Below are positions 47,444 through 56,359 of a DNA stretch of 64,000 nt, one piece after another. The position numbers and the translations under genes are program-made. Location: assembly GCA_046348225.1 (NCBI GenBank), contig JAXMEQ010000002.1, positions 62,001 through 126,000 on the forward strand, read 5' to 3'. Under the pieces are notes generated by a model. That model saw nothing but the letters and a program-made list of their open reading frames with translations, did not search any database and had not been told where the DNA came from. Position 1 is the first letter of the stretch; each line of letters starts with the position of its first letter. Source of the stretch: JAXMEQ01 sp046348225. Lineage in GTDB: Bacteria > Pseudomonadota > Gammaproteobacteria > Burkholderiales > Burkholderiaceae_C.

Positions 47444-48220
47444 ATGAGAAAAACAGACCCCAACGTTGTTGCGACGCCGACCATCCAGGTCATCGAGCGC
47501 ATGTTCTCGCTGATTGACGTGCTGGCCTCTCGTGAAGAGGCGATTTCACTCAAGGAGATCAGCGAGAAAACGGGTTTGCACCCGTCCACCGCCCACCGCA
47601 TCCTGAACGACCTGGCCACCGGCCGGTTTGTGGACCGGCCTGAGGCTGGCAATTACCGCCTTGGCATGCGCCTGCTGGAGCTGGGCAACCTGGTCAAGGG
47701 CCGCCTGAACGTGCGCGACGCGGCGCTGGCGCCCATGCGCGAGTTGCACAAGCTGATCCAGCAGCCGGTGAACCTGAGCATGCGTCAGGGCGACGAAATC
47801 GTGTACATCGAGCGGGCTTACAGCGAACGCTCGGGCATGCAGGTGGTGCGGGCCATCGGCGGCCGCGCGCCGCTGCACCTGACGTCCACCGGCAAGCTGT
47901 TTCTGGCGGTGGACGACCCGCAGCGCGTGCGCGCCTATGCCACCCGCACGGGGCTGGCCGGCCACACCAAGAACAGCATCACGCAGCTGCCGGTGCTGGA
48001 GCGGGAGCTGGCGAAGGCCCGGCAATACGGCATTGCGCGGGACAACGAAGAGCTGGAGCTGGGCGTGCGCTGCATGGCCGCCGGCATCTATGACGACCAG
48101 AACAAGCTCGTGGCGGGCCTGTCCATTTCCGCCCCGGCCGACCGGCTGGACGACAGCTGGCTGCCCAAGCTGCAGGCCACCGCGAGTGAAATTTCAACCG
48201 CGCTGGGCTACAAAACATGA
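47444..48220 (+). CDS. IclR-family transcriptional regulator
   Basis: A 258-residue regulator with an N-terminal winged helix (ISLKEISEKTGLHPSTAHRI, about 34-53) and a C-terminal GAF-like effector domain (ELHKLIQQPVNLSMRQGDEI, LHLTSTGKLFLA). It stands alone, with convergent pbpG downstream, so its targets are unknown. A GGGGAG site precedes the ATG. Confidence 0.9.
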   Translation: MRKTDPNVVATPTIQVIERMFSLIDVLASREEAISLKEISEKTGLHPSTAHRILNDLATGRFVDRPEAGNYRLGMRLLELGNLVKGRLNVRDAALAPMRELHKLIQQPVNLSMRQGDEIVYIERAYSERSGMQVVRAIGGRAPLHLTSTGKLFLAVDDPQRVRAYATRTGLAGHTKNSITQLPVLERELAKARQYGIARDNEELELGVRCMAAGIYDDQNKLVAGLSISAPADRLDDSWLPKLQATASEISTALGYKT

Positions 48221-48241
48221 ACGGGCCCCGGGGGCCCGTTG
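48221..48241. terminator. GC-rich hairpin between convergent genes
   Basis: ACGGGCCCC and GGGGCCCGT form a near-perfect palindrome around one G at the end of the IclR gene (the A overlaps its stop). It separates it from convergent pbpG. A T-run is very short. Confidence 0.6.
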
Positions 48242-48244
48242 TCG

Positions 48245-49291
48245 TCAGCCGTTGACCTGGCGTATTAGCGTACTGGGGGGCTCGGAGGGAATCGACTCCA
48301 CCCAGCGGCGCACCCGCTCGGCATCACCCAGGCGGCTGAGCTTGCCCGCCGAGTCCAGGAACACCATGATGAGCTTGCGTCCCGCAATCTTGGCCTGCAT
48401 GACCAGGCATTGACCGGCTTCGGAGATGTAGCCGGTCTTTTGCAGGCCGATCTCCCACTGCGGGTTCTTGACCAGCCGGTTCGTGTTGTTGTACTGCAGG
48501 GTGCGGTTGCCCACCGCCACCTGATAGCCGGGCGAGGTGGACAGCTCGCGCAGCAGCGGGTCGTTGTAGGCCACTCCGACGAGGGTGGCGAGGTCCTTGG
48601 CGCTGGACTGGTTGCGGCTGGACAAGCCGGTCGGCTCCACATAGGACGTGTCACGCATGCCCAGCGCACGGGCCTTGTTGTTCATGAGGGTGACAAAAGC
48701 GCCCAACCCGCCCGGGTAAGTTCGGCCCAGCGCGTGCGCTGCGCGATTTTCACTGGACATGAGCGCCAGGTGAAGCAACTCGCCACGGCTGAGTTCGGTG
48801 CCCACGCGCAGACGCGACGTGCTGCCCTTTTCCGTGTCCACATCGTCCTGGGTGATGGTGATCATTTCATCCATCGGCAGCCGGGCCTCGCTGATCAGCA
48901 GGCCGGTCATCAGCTTGGTGAGCGACGCAATCGGCAGCACAGCCGAATCGTTCTTGCTGAACAGCACTTCACGCGTGTCCTGGTCAATCACCAGGGCCAC
49001 GCTGGACTTCAGGTCCAGCTGGTCCTGCGTGGTGTGCAGACCGGCAATCTGACCATAGGAAGGCCGCGCCGGGGCCGCCACTCGAACCACCGACTTGCGC
49101 TTGGCAACCGGCTGAGCGCGCACCGCCTTGCGTTTGGAGACGGCAGTGGATTTGCTCTTTTTGACAATATTGCCCGTCTCCGCCGCCTGGGCCAGCGGCA
49201 AGGCCAGCACGCCGCCCAGCAGGCAAATTGAAAGGGATTGCAGGAGACGTTTCAAGGTTTTGCTCAGCATTGGGGCGTCATGGCAGGTCAT
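48245..49291 (-). CDS. pbpG: D-alanyl-D-alanine endopeptidase (PBP7/8 type), PbpG
   Basis: A 348-residue periplasmic serine peptidase that cleaves peptidoglycan cross-bridges. The signal peptide is at about 10-38 (LLQSLSICLLGGVLALPLAQA). A basic linker rich in Lys/Arg (IVKKSKSTAVSKRKAVRAQP) may bind the wall. The catalytic motifs are S-x-x-K in IASLTKLMTG, SEN in LMSSENRAAHAL and KTG in LQKTGYISEAG. The start at 49291 has AAGGAG upstream; MLSKTLKR at 49270 is also possible. Confidence 0.92.
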   Translation of the reverse strand: MTCHDAPMLSKTLKRLLQSLSICLLGGVLALPLAQAAETGNIVKKSKSTAVSKRKAVRAQPVAKRKSVVRVAAPARPSYGQIAGLHTTQDQLDLKSSVALVIDQDTREVLFSKNDSAVLPIASLTKLMTGLLISEARLPMDEMITITQDDVDTEKGSTSRLRVGTELSRGELLHLALMSSENRAAHALGRTYPGGLGAFVTLMNNKARALGMRDTSYVEPTGLSSRNQSSAKDLATLVGVAYNDPLLRELSTSPGYQVAVGNRTLQYNNTNRLVKNPQWEIGLQKTGYISEAGQCLVMQAKIAGRKLIMVFLDSAGKLSRLGDAERVRRWVESIPSEPPSTLIRQVNG

Positions 49292-49337
49292 CAGGCGATA
49301 CTCCTTAACGCAACAGCGATGCCGGAGTGTACAAGCC

Positions 49338-49376
49338 AAAAAAAAATCACGCAAGATCAAAGACTTGCGTGATTTT
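49338..49376 (-). terminator. Rho-independent terminator of leuA
   Basis: On the minus strand AAAATCACGCAAG (49376-49364) pairs with CTTGCGTGATTTT (49355-49343) around an 8-base loop, followed by a long U-run. It lies 34 bases past the leuA stop. Confidence 0.93.
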
Positions 49377-49409
49377 CCTAAACCACGTGATCAATAACTG
49401 GTATTAACC

Positions 49410-50948
49410 CTAGCCTTGGGCCGCCACACGGTCAGCTTTGCTCTGTAACTTGTTGAGTGCACTGAGATACGCCTTGGCGGATGCCACCACGATATCGGGG
49501 TCAGAGCCCACACCATTGACCACCCGGCCAGAGTTCTGCAGTCGGACCGTGACTTCCCCCTGGCTCTCGGTGGAGCCGCTGATCGCATTGACCGAATACA
49601 GCACCATTTCGGCGCCGCTTTTCACATGGGTTTCGATGGCCTTGAGCGACGCATCCACCGGGCCGTTGCCGTCCGACTGGCCCTGCACTTCCTTGCCATT
49701 GACCGTGAACACGATGCTGGCGTGCGGGCGCTCGCCGGTTTCGCTGTGTTGCGACAGCGAGACAAAGCCGTATTGCTCTTTTTCATGCGTCACGCTTTCA
49801 TCGCTGACCAGGGCGAGGATGTCCTCGTCAAAGATTTCGCTTTTGCGGTCGGCCAGCTCCTTGAAGCGCGCAAAGGCGGTGTTGACGTCGGCCTCGCTTT
49901 CCATTGACACGCCCAGCTCCTGCAGGCGCTGCTTGAAGGCATTGCGGCCGCTGAGCTTGCCCAGCACGATCTTGTTGGCGCTCCAGCCCACGTCTTCGGC
50001 CCGCATGATTTCGTAGGTGTCGCGCGCCTTGAGCACGCCGTCCTGGTGGATGCCGCTGGCGTGCGCAAAGGCGTTGGCCCCCACCACCGCCTTGTTCGGC
50101 TGCACCACGAAGCCCGTGGTCTGGCTGACCATGCGGCTGGCCGCCACGATGTGGACCGGGTCGATGTTCATGGTCAGACCGAAGTAGTCCTTGCGCGTCT
50201 TCACCGCCATCACGATCTCTTCCAGCGAGCAGTTGCCGGCGCGTTCGCCCAGCCCGTTGATGGTGCATTCCACCTGGCGCGCGCCGCCAATCTTCACCCC
50301 GGCCAGCGAGTTGGCCACCGCCATGCCCAGGTCGTTGTGGCAATGCACGGACCAGACCGCCTTGTCGCTGTTGGGGATGCGTTCACGCAGCGTCTTGATG
50401 AACTCGCCGTACAGCTCAGGCACGGCGTAACCCACGGTGTCCGGCACGTTGATGGTGGTGGCGCCTTCGGCAATCACGGATTCCAGCACGCGGCACAGGA
50501 AGTCCATTTCGCTGCGGTAGCCGTCTTCCGGCGAAAACTCGATGTCGCCACACAGGTTGCGGGCAAAGCGCACCGACTGCTTGGCCTGCTCCAGCACCTG
50601 GTCGGGCGTCATGCGCAGCTTCTTCTCCATGTGCAGCGGCGACGTCGCAATGAAGGTGTGGATGCGGGCACGCGCCGCGCCCTTGAGCGCCTCGGCAGCG
50701 CGTGAGATGTCGCGGTCATTGGCGCGCGACAGCGAGCACACGGTGGAGTCCTTGATGGCGTTGGCAATGCCCTGCACCGCTTCGAAGTCGCCATTGGAGC
50801 TGGCGGCGAAGCCGGCCTCGATCACGTCCACCTTCAGCCGCTCGAGCTGCCGCGCGATGCGCAGCTTCTCGTCCTTGGTCATCGACGCGCCGGGCGACTG
50901 TTCGCCGTCTCGCAAGGTGGTGTCAAAAATGATCAACTGGTCAGCCAT
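49410..50948 (-). CDS. leuA: 2-isopropylmalate synthase, LeuA
   Basis: A 512-residue cytosolic enzyme catalysing the first committed step of leucine synthesis. FDTTLRDGEQSPGASM (9-24) and the metal-binding HCHND in VWSVHCHNDLGMAVANSL mark the TIM-barrel domain; the C-terminal ~130 residues form the leucine-binding regulatory domain with VNAISGSTESQGEVTVRL. The ATG at 50948 has AGGAGA 6 bases upstream. A leucine leader peptide and attenuator lie between pssA and leuA. leuA is the last gene of the ilv-pssA-leuA string. Confidence 0.96.
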   Translation of the reverse strand: MADQLIIFDTTLRDGEQSPGASMTKDEKLRIARQLERLKVDVIEAGFAASSNGDFEAVQGIANAIKDSTVCSLSRANDRDISRAAEALKGAARARIHTFIATSPLHMEKKLRMTPDQVLEQAKQSVRFARNLCGDIEFSPEDGYRSEMDFLCRVLESVIAEGATTINVPDTVGYAVPELYGEFIKTLRERIPNSDKAVWSVHCHNDLGMAVANSLAGVKIGGARQVECTINGLGERAGNCSLEEIVMAVKTRKDYFGLTMNIDPVHIVAASRMVSQTTGFVVQPNKAVVGANAFAHASGIHQDGVLKARDTYEIMRAEDVGWSANKIVLGKLSGRNAFKQRLQELGVSMESEADVNTAFARFKELADRKSEIFDEDILALVSDESVTHEKEQYGFVSLSQHSETGERPHASIVFTVNGKEVQGQSDGNGPVDASLKAIETHVKSGAEMVLYSVNAISGSTESQGEVTVRLQNSGRVVNGVGSDPDIVVASAKAYLSALNKLQSKADRVAAQG

Positions 50949-51002
50949 GTGGTTTCTCCTTGGTTCCTGGAAGCCCGCAGCGCGAAATTTCAAACACAAA
51001 AC

Positions 51003-51034
51003 AAAAGGCCCGCTGCGGGTGCATACGGGCCTTT
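51003..51034 (-). promoter_or_regulatory. Leucine attenuator terminator ahead of leuA
   Basis: On the minus strand AAAGGCCCG (51034-51026) pairs with CGGGCCTTT (51012-51004), followed by TGTTTTG. A competing 9-bp pairing exists between CCCGCAGCG (51019-51011, minus strand) and CGCTGCGGG (50982-50974, minus strand), which could open the terminator. It lies 21 bases after the leader peptide stop. Confidence 0.75.
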
Positions 51035-51055
51035 GGTGAAGGATAAGCGCGTGCG

Positions 51056-51109
51056 CTACCGACTCCGCCCGTGGCGAATTAGCAGTAGCGACAGCGAAAT
51101 CGTGTTCAT
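51056..51109 (-). CDS. leuL: Leucine leader peptide
   Basis: A 17-residue peptide, MNTISLSLLLIRHGRSR, with four leucine and two isoleucine codons in eight positions. Two of the leucines are CTA, a rare codon at this GC content, which is expected for a peptide whose translation speed senses leucyl-tRNA. It starts 27 bases after the pssA stop and precedes a terminator that can be opened by an alternative pairing. No good Shine-Dalgarno site is visible. This is a classical attenuation layout for leuA. Confidence 0.78.
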   Translation of the reverse strand: MNTISLSLLLIRHGRSR

Positions 51110-51135
51110 GTCAGGAATGTAGCACAACCGCGCCA

Positions 51136-51945
51136 TCACTTGTGCAGGCCCCGTTCCTCGGGCTCGTCGGTGGAGGTGCTGATCACACTCGTCTGCTGGC
51201 CCTTGGCGCGGCGCCAGCCGTACAGGATGTAGCCCGACAGGCCGTAGATCACGAACAGGCCGAACAGCACGATCGGCGGGTGGATGTTGATGACGGCAAT
51301 GCCCAGCGCGATCAGCACGATCACCACGAACGGCACGCTCTTTTTCATTTGCACGTCCTTGAAGCTGTAGAACGGCACGTTCGTCACCATGGTCAGCCCC
51401 GCATACAGCGCCAGCGCGAACATCACCCAGGCCACCTCATAGCCCTTGACCCCCACATCGGTGGCCACACCGATGAAGCCGGCCACCAGCGCCGCCGCTG
51501 CCGGTGACGGCAGGCCCTGGAAGTACCGCTTGTCCACGACGGCGGTGTTCACATTGAAGCGCGCCAGCCGCAGTGCGGCGCAGGCGCAGTACACGAAAGC
51601 CGCGATCCAGCCCCAGCGGCCCAGGCCCTTGAGCGACCACTCGTAGGCGATCAGCGCCGGCGCAGCGCCGAACGACACCATGTCGGACAACGAATCCATC
51701 TGCTCGCCAAAGGCGCTCTGGGTGTTCGTCATGCGTGCCACCCGGCCGTCCAGGCTGTCGAGCACCATGGCGCAGAACACGCCCGCAGCCGCCAGGTCGA
51801 AGCGGCCGTTCATGGCCATGACGATGGCGTAGAACCCGCCGAACAGCGCCGCCAGCGTGAACAGGTTGGGCAGAATGTAGATGCCCTTGCGCCGCTTGCG
51901 CACCACAATGCCTTCGGCGGCGTCGGACCCGTGATCAGTGTTCAT
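51136..51945 (-). CDS. pssA: CDP-diacylglycerol-serine O-phosphatidyltransferase, PssA
   Basis: A 269-residue inner-membrane enzyme making phosphatidylserine from CDP-diacylglycerol and serine. The CDP-alcohol phosphotransferase motif D-G-x2-A-R-x8-G-x3-D-x3-D is complete in DGRVARMTNTQSAFGEQMDS plus LSD. About eight hydrophobic helices follow. This is the small, membrane-embedded PssA type. It lies between ilvC and leuA, after the ilvC terminator. Confidence 0.94.
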   Translation of the reverse strand: MNTDHGSDAAEGIVVRKRRKGIYILPNLFTLAALFGGFYAIVMAMNGRFDLAAAGVFCAMVLDSLDGRVARMTNTQSAFGEQMDSLSDMVSFGAAPALIAYEWSLKGLGRWGWIAAFVYCACAALRLARFNVNTAVVDKRYFQGLPSPAAAALVAGFIGVATDVGVKGYEVAWVMFALALYAGLTMVTNVPFYSFKDVQMKKSVPFVVIVLIALGIAVINIHPPIVLFGLFVIYGLSGYILYGWRRAKGQQTSVISTSTDEPEERGLHK

Positions 51946-51982
51946 GCGCCGAGTTTAAGTCAGCAAGCAGTCCGGAAATGCG

Positions 51983-52006
51983 AAAAGGCCACCGAAGTGG
52001 CCTTTT
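51983..52006 (-). terminator. Rho-independent terminator after ilvC
   Basis: AAAAGGCCAC (51983-51992) and GTGGCCTTTT (51997-52006) pair around CGAA; the A-run gives a U-run on the minus strand. It separates ilvC from pssA. Confidence 0.9.
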
Positions 52007-52026
52007 GACCGCGCTCGGGGGCCAGG

Positions 52027-53043
52027 TCAGTTGCGGGTCTGGTCGACCAGCTTGTTCTTGGCGATCCAGGGCATCATGGCGCGCAGCTGGGCGCCCACCA
52101 CCTCGATGCTGTGGTCTGCCGTGTTGCGGCGGCGCGCCGTCATGCTGGGGTAGCCAGTGCGGCCTTCCAGGATGAACATCTTGGCGTAATCACCGTTCTG
52201 GATGCGCTTGAGCGCATTGCGCATGGCCACGCGCGACTGCTCGTTGATCACCTCGGGGCCCGTCACGTACTCGCCGTACTCGGCGTTGTTCGAGATCGAG
52301 TAGTTCATGTTGGCGATGCCGCCTTCGTAGATCAGGTCCACGATGAGCTTGAGCTCGTGCAGGCACTCGAAGTAGGCCATCTCGGGCGCGTAGCCGGCTT
52401 CCACCAGCGTCTCGTAGCCCATCTTGATGAGTTCGACCGCGCCGCCGCACAGCACGGCCTGCTCGCCGAACAGGTCGGTCTCGGTCTCTTCCTTGAAGTT
52501 GGTCTCGATGATGCCGGCCTTGCCGCCACCGTTGGCCATGGCGTAGCTCAGGGCCAGGTCACGGGCCTTGCCCGACTTGTCCTGGTGCACCGCCACCAGG
52601 TGGGGCACGCCACCACCCTGGGTGTAGGTGTTGCGCACGGTGTGGCCGGGGGCCTTGGGTGCGACCATCCAGACGTCCAGATCGGCACGGGGCACCACTT
52701 GGTTGTAGTGAACGTTGAAGCCGTGGGCGAACGCCAGCGAGCCGCCCTTCTTGATGTTGGGCTCGACGTTGTTGCGGTAGACCTCGGCGATCTGCTCGTC
52801 GGGAAGCAGGATCATGACCACGTCGGCGGCCTTGACGGCGTCGTTGACTTCCATCACGGTCAGGCCGGCCTTGCCAACCTTGTCCCAGCTGGCGCCGCCT
52901 TTGCGCAGGCCGACCACGACCTTCACGCCGCTGTCGTTGAGGTTCTGGGCATGGGCATGGCCCTGCGAACCGTAGCCGATGATGGCAACCGTCTTGCCCT
53001 TGATCAGGCTCAGGTCACAGTCCTTGTCGTAATAAACCTTCAT
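52027..53043 (-). CDS. ilvC: Ketol-acid reductoisomerase (NADP), IlvC
   Basis: A 338-residue class I enzyme of valine/isoleucine/leucine synthesis. The NADP motif GYGSQGHAHAQNL is at about 24-36; the metal-binding domain holds ETDLFGEQAVLCGG and the catalytic EVINEQSRVAMRN segment. The ATG at 53043 (MKVYYDKDCDLSLIKG) has AGGAG upstream; the reading frame extends farther into the ilvN gap but that is not conserved. It is 37 bases after ilvN. Confidence 0.97.
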   Translation of the reverse strand: MKVYYDKDCDLSLIKGKTVAIIGYGSQGHAHAQNLNDSGVKVVVGLRKGGASWDKVGKAGLTVMEVNDAVKAADVVMILLPDEQIAEVYRNNVEPNIKKGGSLAFAHGFNVHYNQVVPRADLDVWMVAPKAPGHTVRNTYTQGGGVPHLVAVHQDKSGKARDLALSYAMANGGGKAGIIETNFKEETETDLFGEQAVLCGGAVELIKMGYETLVEAGYAPEMAYFECLHELKLIVDLIYEGGIANMNYSISNNAEYGEYVTGPEVINEQSRVAMRNALKRIQNGDYAKMFILEGRTGYPSMTARRRNTADHSIEVVGAQLRAMMPWIAKNKLVDQTRN

Positions 53044-53080
53044 GGTTTCTCCTGTTGAAATTGTTGGATTGAAAAGTGGG

Positions 53081-53572
53081 TCATACCCGCAGGATGCGCT
53101 CGCCGCGGCCAATGCCGCTGGATCCGGTGCGCACCGTCTCCAGGATCGCGCTGCGGTCGATTGCTTCCAGAAAAGCGTCGTTCTTGGACTGGTCGCCGGT
53201 CAGCTCGATGGTGTAGCTCTTTTCCGTCACGTCGATGATGCGGCCGCGGAAGATGTCGGCCATGCGCTTCATTTCCTCGCGCTCCTTGCCGACGGCCCGG
53301 ACCTTCACCATCATGAGCTCACGCTCGGTGTAGGCGCCCTCGGTCAGGTCCACGACCTTGACGACCTCGATCAGGCGGTTCAGGTGCTTGGTGATCTGCT
53401 CGATCACGTCGTCCGAGCCGGTGGTCTGGATCGTCATGCGCGACAGCGACGGGTCTTCCGTCGGCGCCACGGTCAGCGACTCGATGTTGTAGCCACGGGC
53501 CGAGAACAGGCCCACCACGCGGGAAAGAGCACCGGGCTCGTTTTCCAGCAGTACTGCAATGATGTGTTTCAT
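53081..53572 (-). CDS. ilvN: Acetolactate synthase small (regulatory) subunit, IlvN/IlvH
   Basis: A 163-residue regulatory subunit, the usual IlvH length. The N-terminal ACT domain MKHIIAVLLENEPGALSRVV then GLFSARGYNIESLTVAPTED binds valine for feedback inhibition; a second ACT-like domain follows. It is encoded between ilvB and ilvC; about 150 bases with a dispersed repeat separate it from ilvB. Confidence 0.97.
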   Translation of the reverse strand: MKHIIAVLLENEPGALSRVVGLFSARGYNIESLTVAPTEDPSLSRMTIQTTGSDDVIEQITKHLNRLIEVVKVVDLTEGAYTERELMMVKVRAVGKEREEMKRMADIFRGRIIDVTEKSYTIELTGDQSKNDAFLEAIDRSAILETVRTGSSGIGRGERILRV

Positions 53573-53660
53573 GGTGTGTGATTCCTCTTTTCGGCGGCCC
53601 TCCCCGCCGGGCGGTAACCCGGCGGCTCGGCCGCCAATAGATTCGTCAGGAAGTTGCGGT

Positions 53661-53722
53661 GATTGCTATCGATTTTGTAGCGCCGTACGCAGCATCTGCG
53701 CGGGCTACAGGCCTATTTCTTA
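53661..53722 (+). repeat. Dispersed repeat, copy R8 (between ilvB and ilvN)
   Basis: GATTGCTATCGATTTTGTAG, CGCCGTACGCAG, CATCTGCGCGGGCTACAGGC and CTATTTCTTAC match the family over its full length. Its last bases contain the TAA stop of ilvB (53720-53722, minus strand). It interrupts an otherwise tight ilvB-ilvN-ilvC order. Confidence 0.9.
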
Positions 53723-55501
53723 CAAATCTTCGCTGCCGAGCAGCATTTCGGTGATGCCCTTGCCGGCCTGCACCATCGGGAACACGTTCTCGGTGGGGTC
53801 GGTCCGGAAGTCCATGAACACCGTGCGGTCCTTGAGCTTGCGCGCCTCGCGCAGCGCGGGCTCCACGTCCTGCGGCCGCTCGATCAGCATGCCCACATGG
53901 CCATAGGCCTCGGCCAGCTTCACGAAGTTGGGCAGCGCGTCCATGTAGCTGTGGCTGTAGCGGCCCTCGTAGTCGAGTTCCTGCCACTGGCGCACCATGC
54001 CGAGGTATCGGTTGTTAAGCGAGACGATCTTGATCGGCGTGTTGTACTGCAGGCAGGTGGACAGCTCTTGGATGCACATCTGCACCGAGCCTTCGCCGGT
54101 GATGCAGTACACCTCGCTGTCGGGCTTGGCCAGCTTGATGCCCATGGCATAGGGAATGCCCACGCCCATGGTGCCCAGCCCGCCCGAGTTGATCCAGCGG
54201 CGCGGCTCGTCAAAACGGTAGTACTGCGCTGCCCACATCTGGTGTTGGCCCACGTCGGACGTGATGTAGGTGTCGGCGTCCCGCGTCATGTTCCACAGCG
54301 TTTCCACCACGTACTGGGGCTTGATCACGTCCTTGTTGTGGCGGTCGTACTTGAGGCAGTCGCGCTTGCGCCAGCCTTCAATGGTCTCCCACCAGCCACC
54401 CAGGGCGTCGGCGTCCGGCTTGAGGCCCGACTCCTTCACCATCGCGATGAGTTCGGTCAGCACTTCCTTCACGTCACCGACGATCGGGATGTCCACCTTC
54501 ACCCGCTTGGAAATGCTCGACGGGTCGATATCGATGTGAATGATCTTGCGCTCGTTCTGGGCAAAGTGCTTCGGGTTGCCGATCACGCGGTCGTCAAACC
54601 GCGCGCCCACGGCCAGCAGCACGTCGCAGTTCTGCATGGCGTTGTTGGCTTCGATGGTGCCGTGCATGCCCAGCATGCCCAGGAACTTGCGGTCGCTGGC
54701 CGGATAGGCGCCCAGGCCCATCAGCGTGTTGGTGCACGGGTAGCCCAGCATGTCCACCAGGGTGCGCAGCTCCTGCGTGGCATTGCCCAGCAGCACGCCG
54801 CCGCCGGTGTAGATGTAGGGCCGCTTGGCGTTCATCAACAGCTGCAGGGCCTTGCGGATCTGGCCGCCATGGCCCTTGCGCACCGGGTTGTAGGAACGCA
54901 TTTCCACCGTCTCGGGATAGCCGGTGTAGGCGGTCTTGTTGAACGACACGTCCTTCGGGATGTCCACCACCACCGGGCCAGGACGGCCGCTGCGTGCAAT
55001 GTGAAAAGCCTTCTTCATCACGTCGGCCAGGTGGCGCACGTCCTTGACCAGGAAGTTGTGCTTCACGATGGGGCGCGTGATGCCGACCGTGTCGCATTCC
55101 TGGAAGGCGTCCAGCCCGATGGCGTGCGTTGGCACCTGCCCGGTGATGATCACCATCGGAATGCTGTCCATGTAGGCCGTGGCGATGCCGGTCACGGCAT
55201 TGGTGACCCCGGGGCCCGACGTGACCAGCGCCACGCCGACATCCCCGGTAGCACGGGCGTAGCCGTCAGCAGCGTGCACGGCCGCCTGCTCGTGGCGCAC
55301 CAGCACATGCTGGATGGTGTCCTGCTTGTAGAACGCGTCATAGATGTGCAGCACCGCACCGCCGGGATAGCCCCAGACGTATTTCACGCCTTCAGCCTGG
55401 AGTGCCGTGACGAGGATTTCGGAGCCCCGCAGGTCCTGCGGATTCGAAGGATTTGCCGCAGACGCCGCGGCAGCCGACATTTCGGCCTTTGAGATTTCCA
55501 T
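53720..55501 (-). CDS. ilvB: Acetolactate synthase large (catalytic) subunit
   Basis: A 593-residue thiamine-diphosphate and FAD enzyme forming acetolactate or acetohydroxybutyrate. The catalytic glutamate is in VLVRHEQAAVHAADGYARAT, and the ThDP/Mg motif is TGEGSVQMCIQEL...SLNNRY. I chose MEISKAEMSAAAASA (55501); the longer frame from 55594 begins MVWVLSPGPAP, which is not conserved. It is divergent from the sigma factor gene. The 291-base gap (55502-55792) holds GATAAT, a possible -10 box for ilvB, and a short CCCCGAAACGGGG hairpin, but no gene. Confidence 0.96.
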   Translation of the reverse strand: MEISKAEMSAAAASAANPSNPQDLRGSEILVTALQAEGVKYVWGYPGGAVLHIYDAFYKQDTIQHVLVRHEQAAVHAADGYARATGDVGVALVTSGPGVTNAVTGIATAYMDSIPMVIITGQVPTHAIGLDAFQECDTVGITRPIVKHNFLVKDVRHLADVMKKAFHIARSGRPGPVVVDIPKDVSFNKTAYTGYPETVEMRSYNPVRKGHGGQIRKALQLLMNAKRPYIYTGGGVLLGNATQELRTLVDMLGYPCTNTLMGLGAYPASDRKFLGMLGMHGTIEANNAMQNCDVLLAVGARFDDRVIGNPKHFAQNERKIIHIDIDPSSISKRVKVDIPIVGDVKEVLTELIAMVKESGLKPDADALGGWWETIEGWRKRDCLKYDRHNKDVIKPQYVVETLWNMTRDADTYITSDVGQHQMWAAQYYRFDEPRRWINSGGLGTMGVGIPYAMGIKLAKPDSEVYCITGEGSVQMCIQELSTCLQYNTPIKIVSLNNRYLGMVRQWQELDYEGRYSHSYMDALPNFVKLAEAYGHVGMLIERPQDVEPALREARKLKDRTVFMDFRTDPTENVFPMVQAGKGITEMLLGSEDL

Positions 55502-55792
55502 GATCAACCTTTGTGAATTTCTCTGACGAAAAACCTTGGGTGCCCCTTCAACGGTCTCTTGTGGAGCCGGACCGGGACTTAGAACCCAAACCATGGGCGG
55601 GCTGCTTGCACCGCCGGATCAGGGCTCGTTTGCCTTTTGACTTGCAGCGCGCATTATCGCACTGCAACACACCGGTTGCCCCGAAACGGGGTGGCGCGGT
55701 GCCATAATTTCGCGGTGCCGACGGCCCAGCCGCCGGAAAATGCGTCCAAAACGAGACAAAAGCCCCGGGCCCACCACCGCAGCATCTGACCC

Positions 55793-56359
55793 TTGGCCAC
55801 CGAAAAAGAACTCTCCGACTTCCTCAAAAGCGTTGAAAAGCGCGCCTTCAAGCGTTCGCTTTACCACGTCCGCGACGAGGAAGCGGCGCTGGACATCGTG
55901 CAGGACAGCATGATGAAGCTGGCCGAGCACTACGGCGACAAGCCGCTGGACGAACTGCCGATGCTGTTCCAGCGCATCCTGTCGAACTGCATGCTCGACT
56001 GGTTCCGGCGCCAGAAGACCCGCAACGCGCTGTTTTCCGACATGCGGGACTTCGAATCCGGCTCGGACGAGGGAGATTTCGATCTTCTTGAAACTTATTC
56101 CGGCCCGGAAGGCTCCCAAGCTGTGGAAAGTTCCGAAGATTCCCTGCGGCGGGCGCAGATATTGCGTGAGATCGAGACCGAGATCCAGCAGTTGCCGGGT
56201 CGTCAACGGGAAGCGTTCCTCATGCGTTACTGGGAGGAGATGGACGTGGCAGAAACCGCTGCGGCCATGGGCTGTTCGGAAGGCAGTGTCAAAACGCACT
56301 GTTCCCGTGCGGTCCAGGCCCTCAGTAAAGCGCTGAAGGCAAAGGGAATGAAACCATGA
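55793..56359 (+). CDS. RNA polymerase sigma factor, sigma-70 family (ECF-like)
   Basis: A 188-residue sigma factor. Region 2 is recognisable in VRDEEAALDIVQDSMMKLAE and DWFRRQKTRNALF; region 4 in LPGRQREAFLMRYWEEMDVA plus ETAAAMGCSEGSVKTHCSRA. A TTG start is forced: an in-frame TGA lies two codons upstream and the next ATG is about 40 residues in. It overlaps the DUF3619 gene by 4 bases (ATGA). This four-gene block (sigma-DUF3619-DUF3106-RDD) is conserved in Comamonadaceae from memory. Confidence 0.9.
   Translation: MATEKELSDFLKSVEKRAFKRSLYHVRDEEAALDIVQDSMMKLAEHYGDKPLDELPMLFQRILSNCMLDWFRRQKTRNALFSDMRDFESGSDEGDFDLLETYSGPEGSQAVESSEDSLRRAQILREIETEIQQLPGRQREAFLMRYWEEMDVAETAAAMGCSEGSVKTHCSRAVQALSKALKAKGMKP

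Noticed and set aside
53897..55492. 531-codon open frame antisense to ilvB
   Set aside because: Covers a gene with complete acetolactate synthase motifs; no protein-like features of its own.
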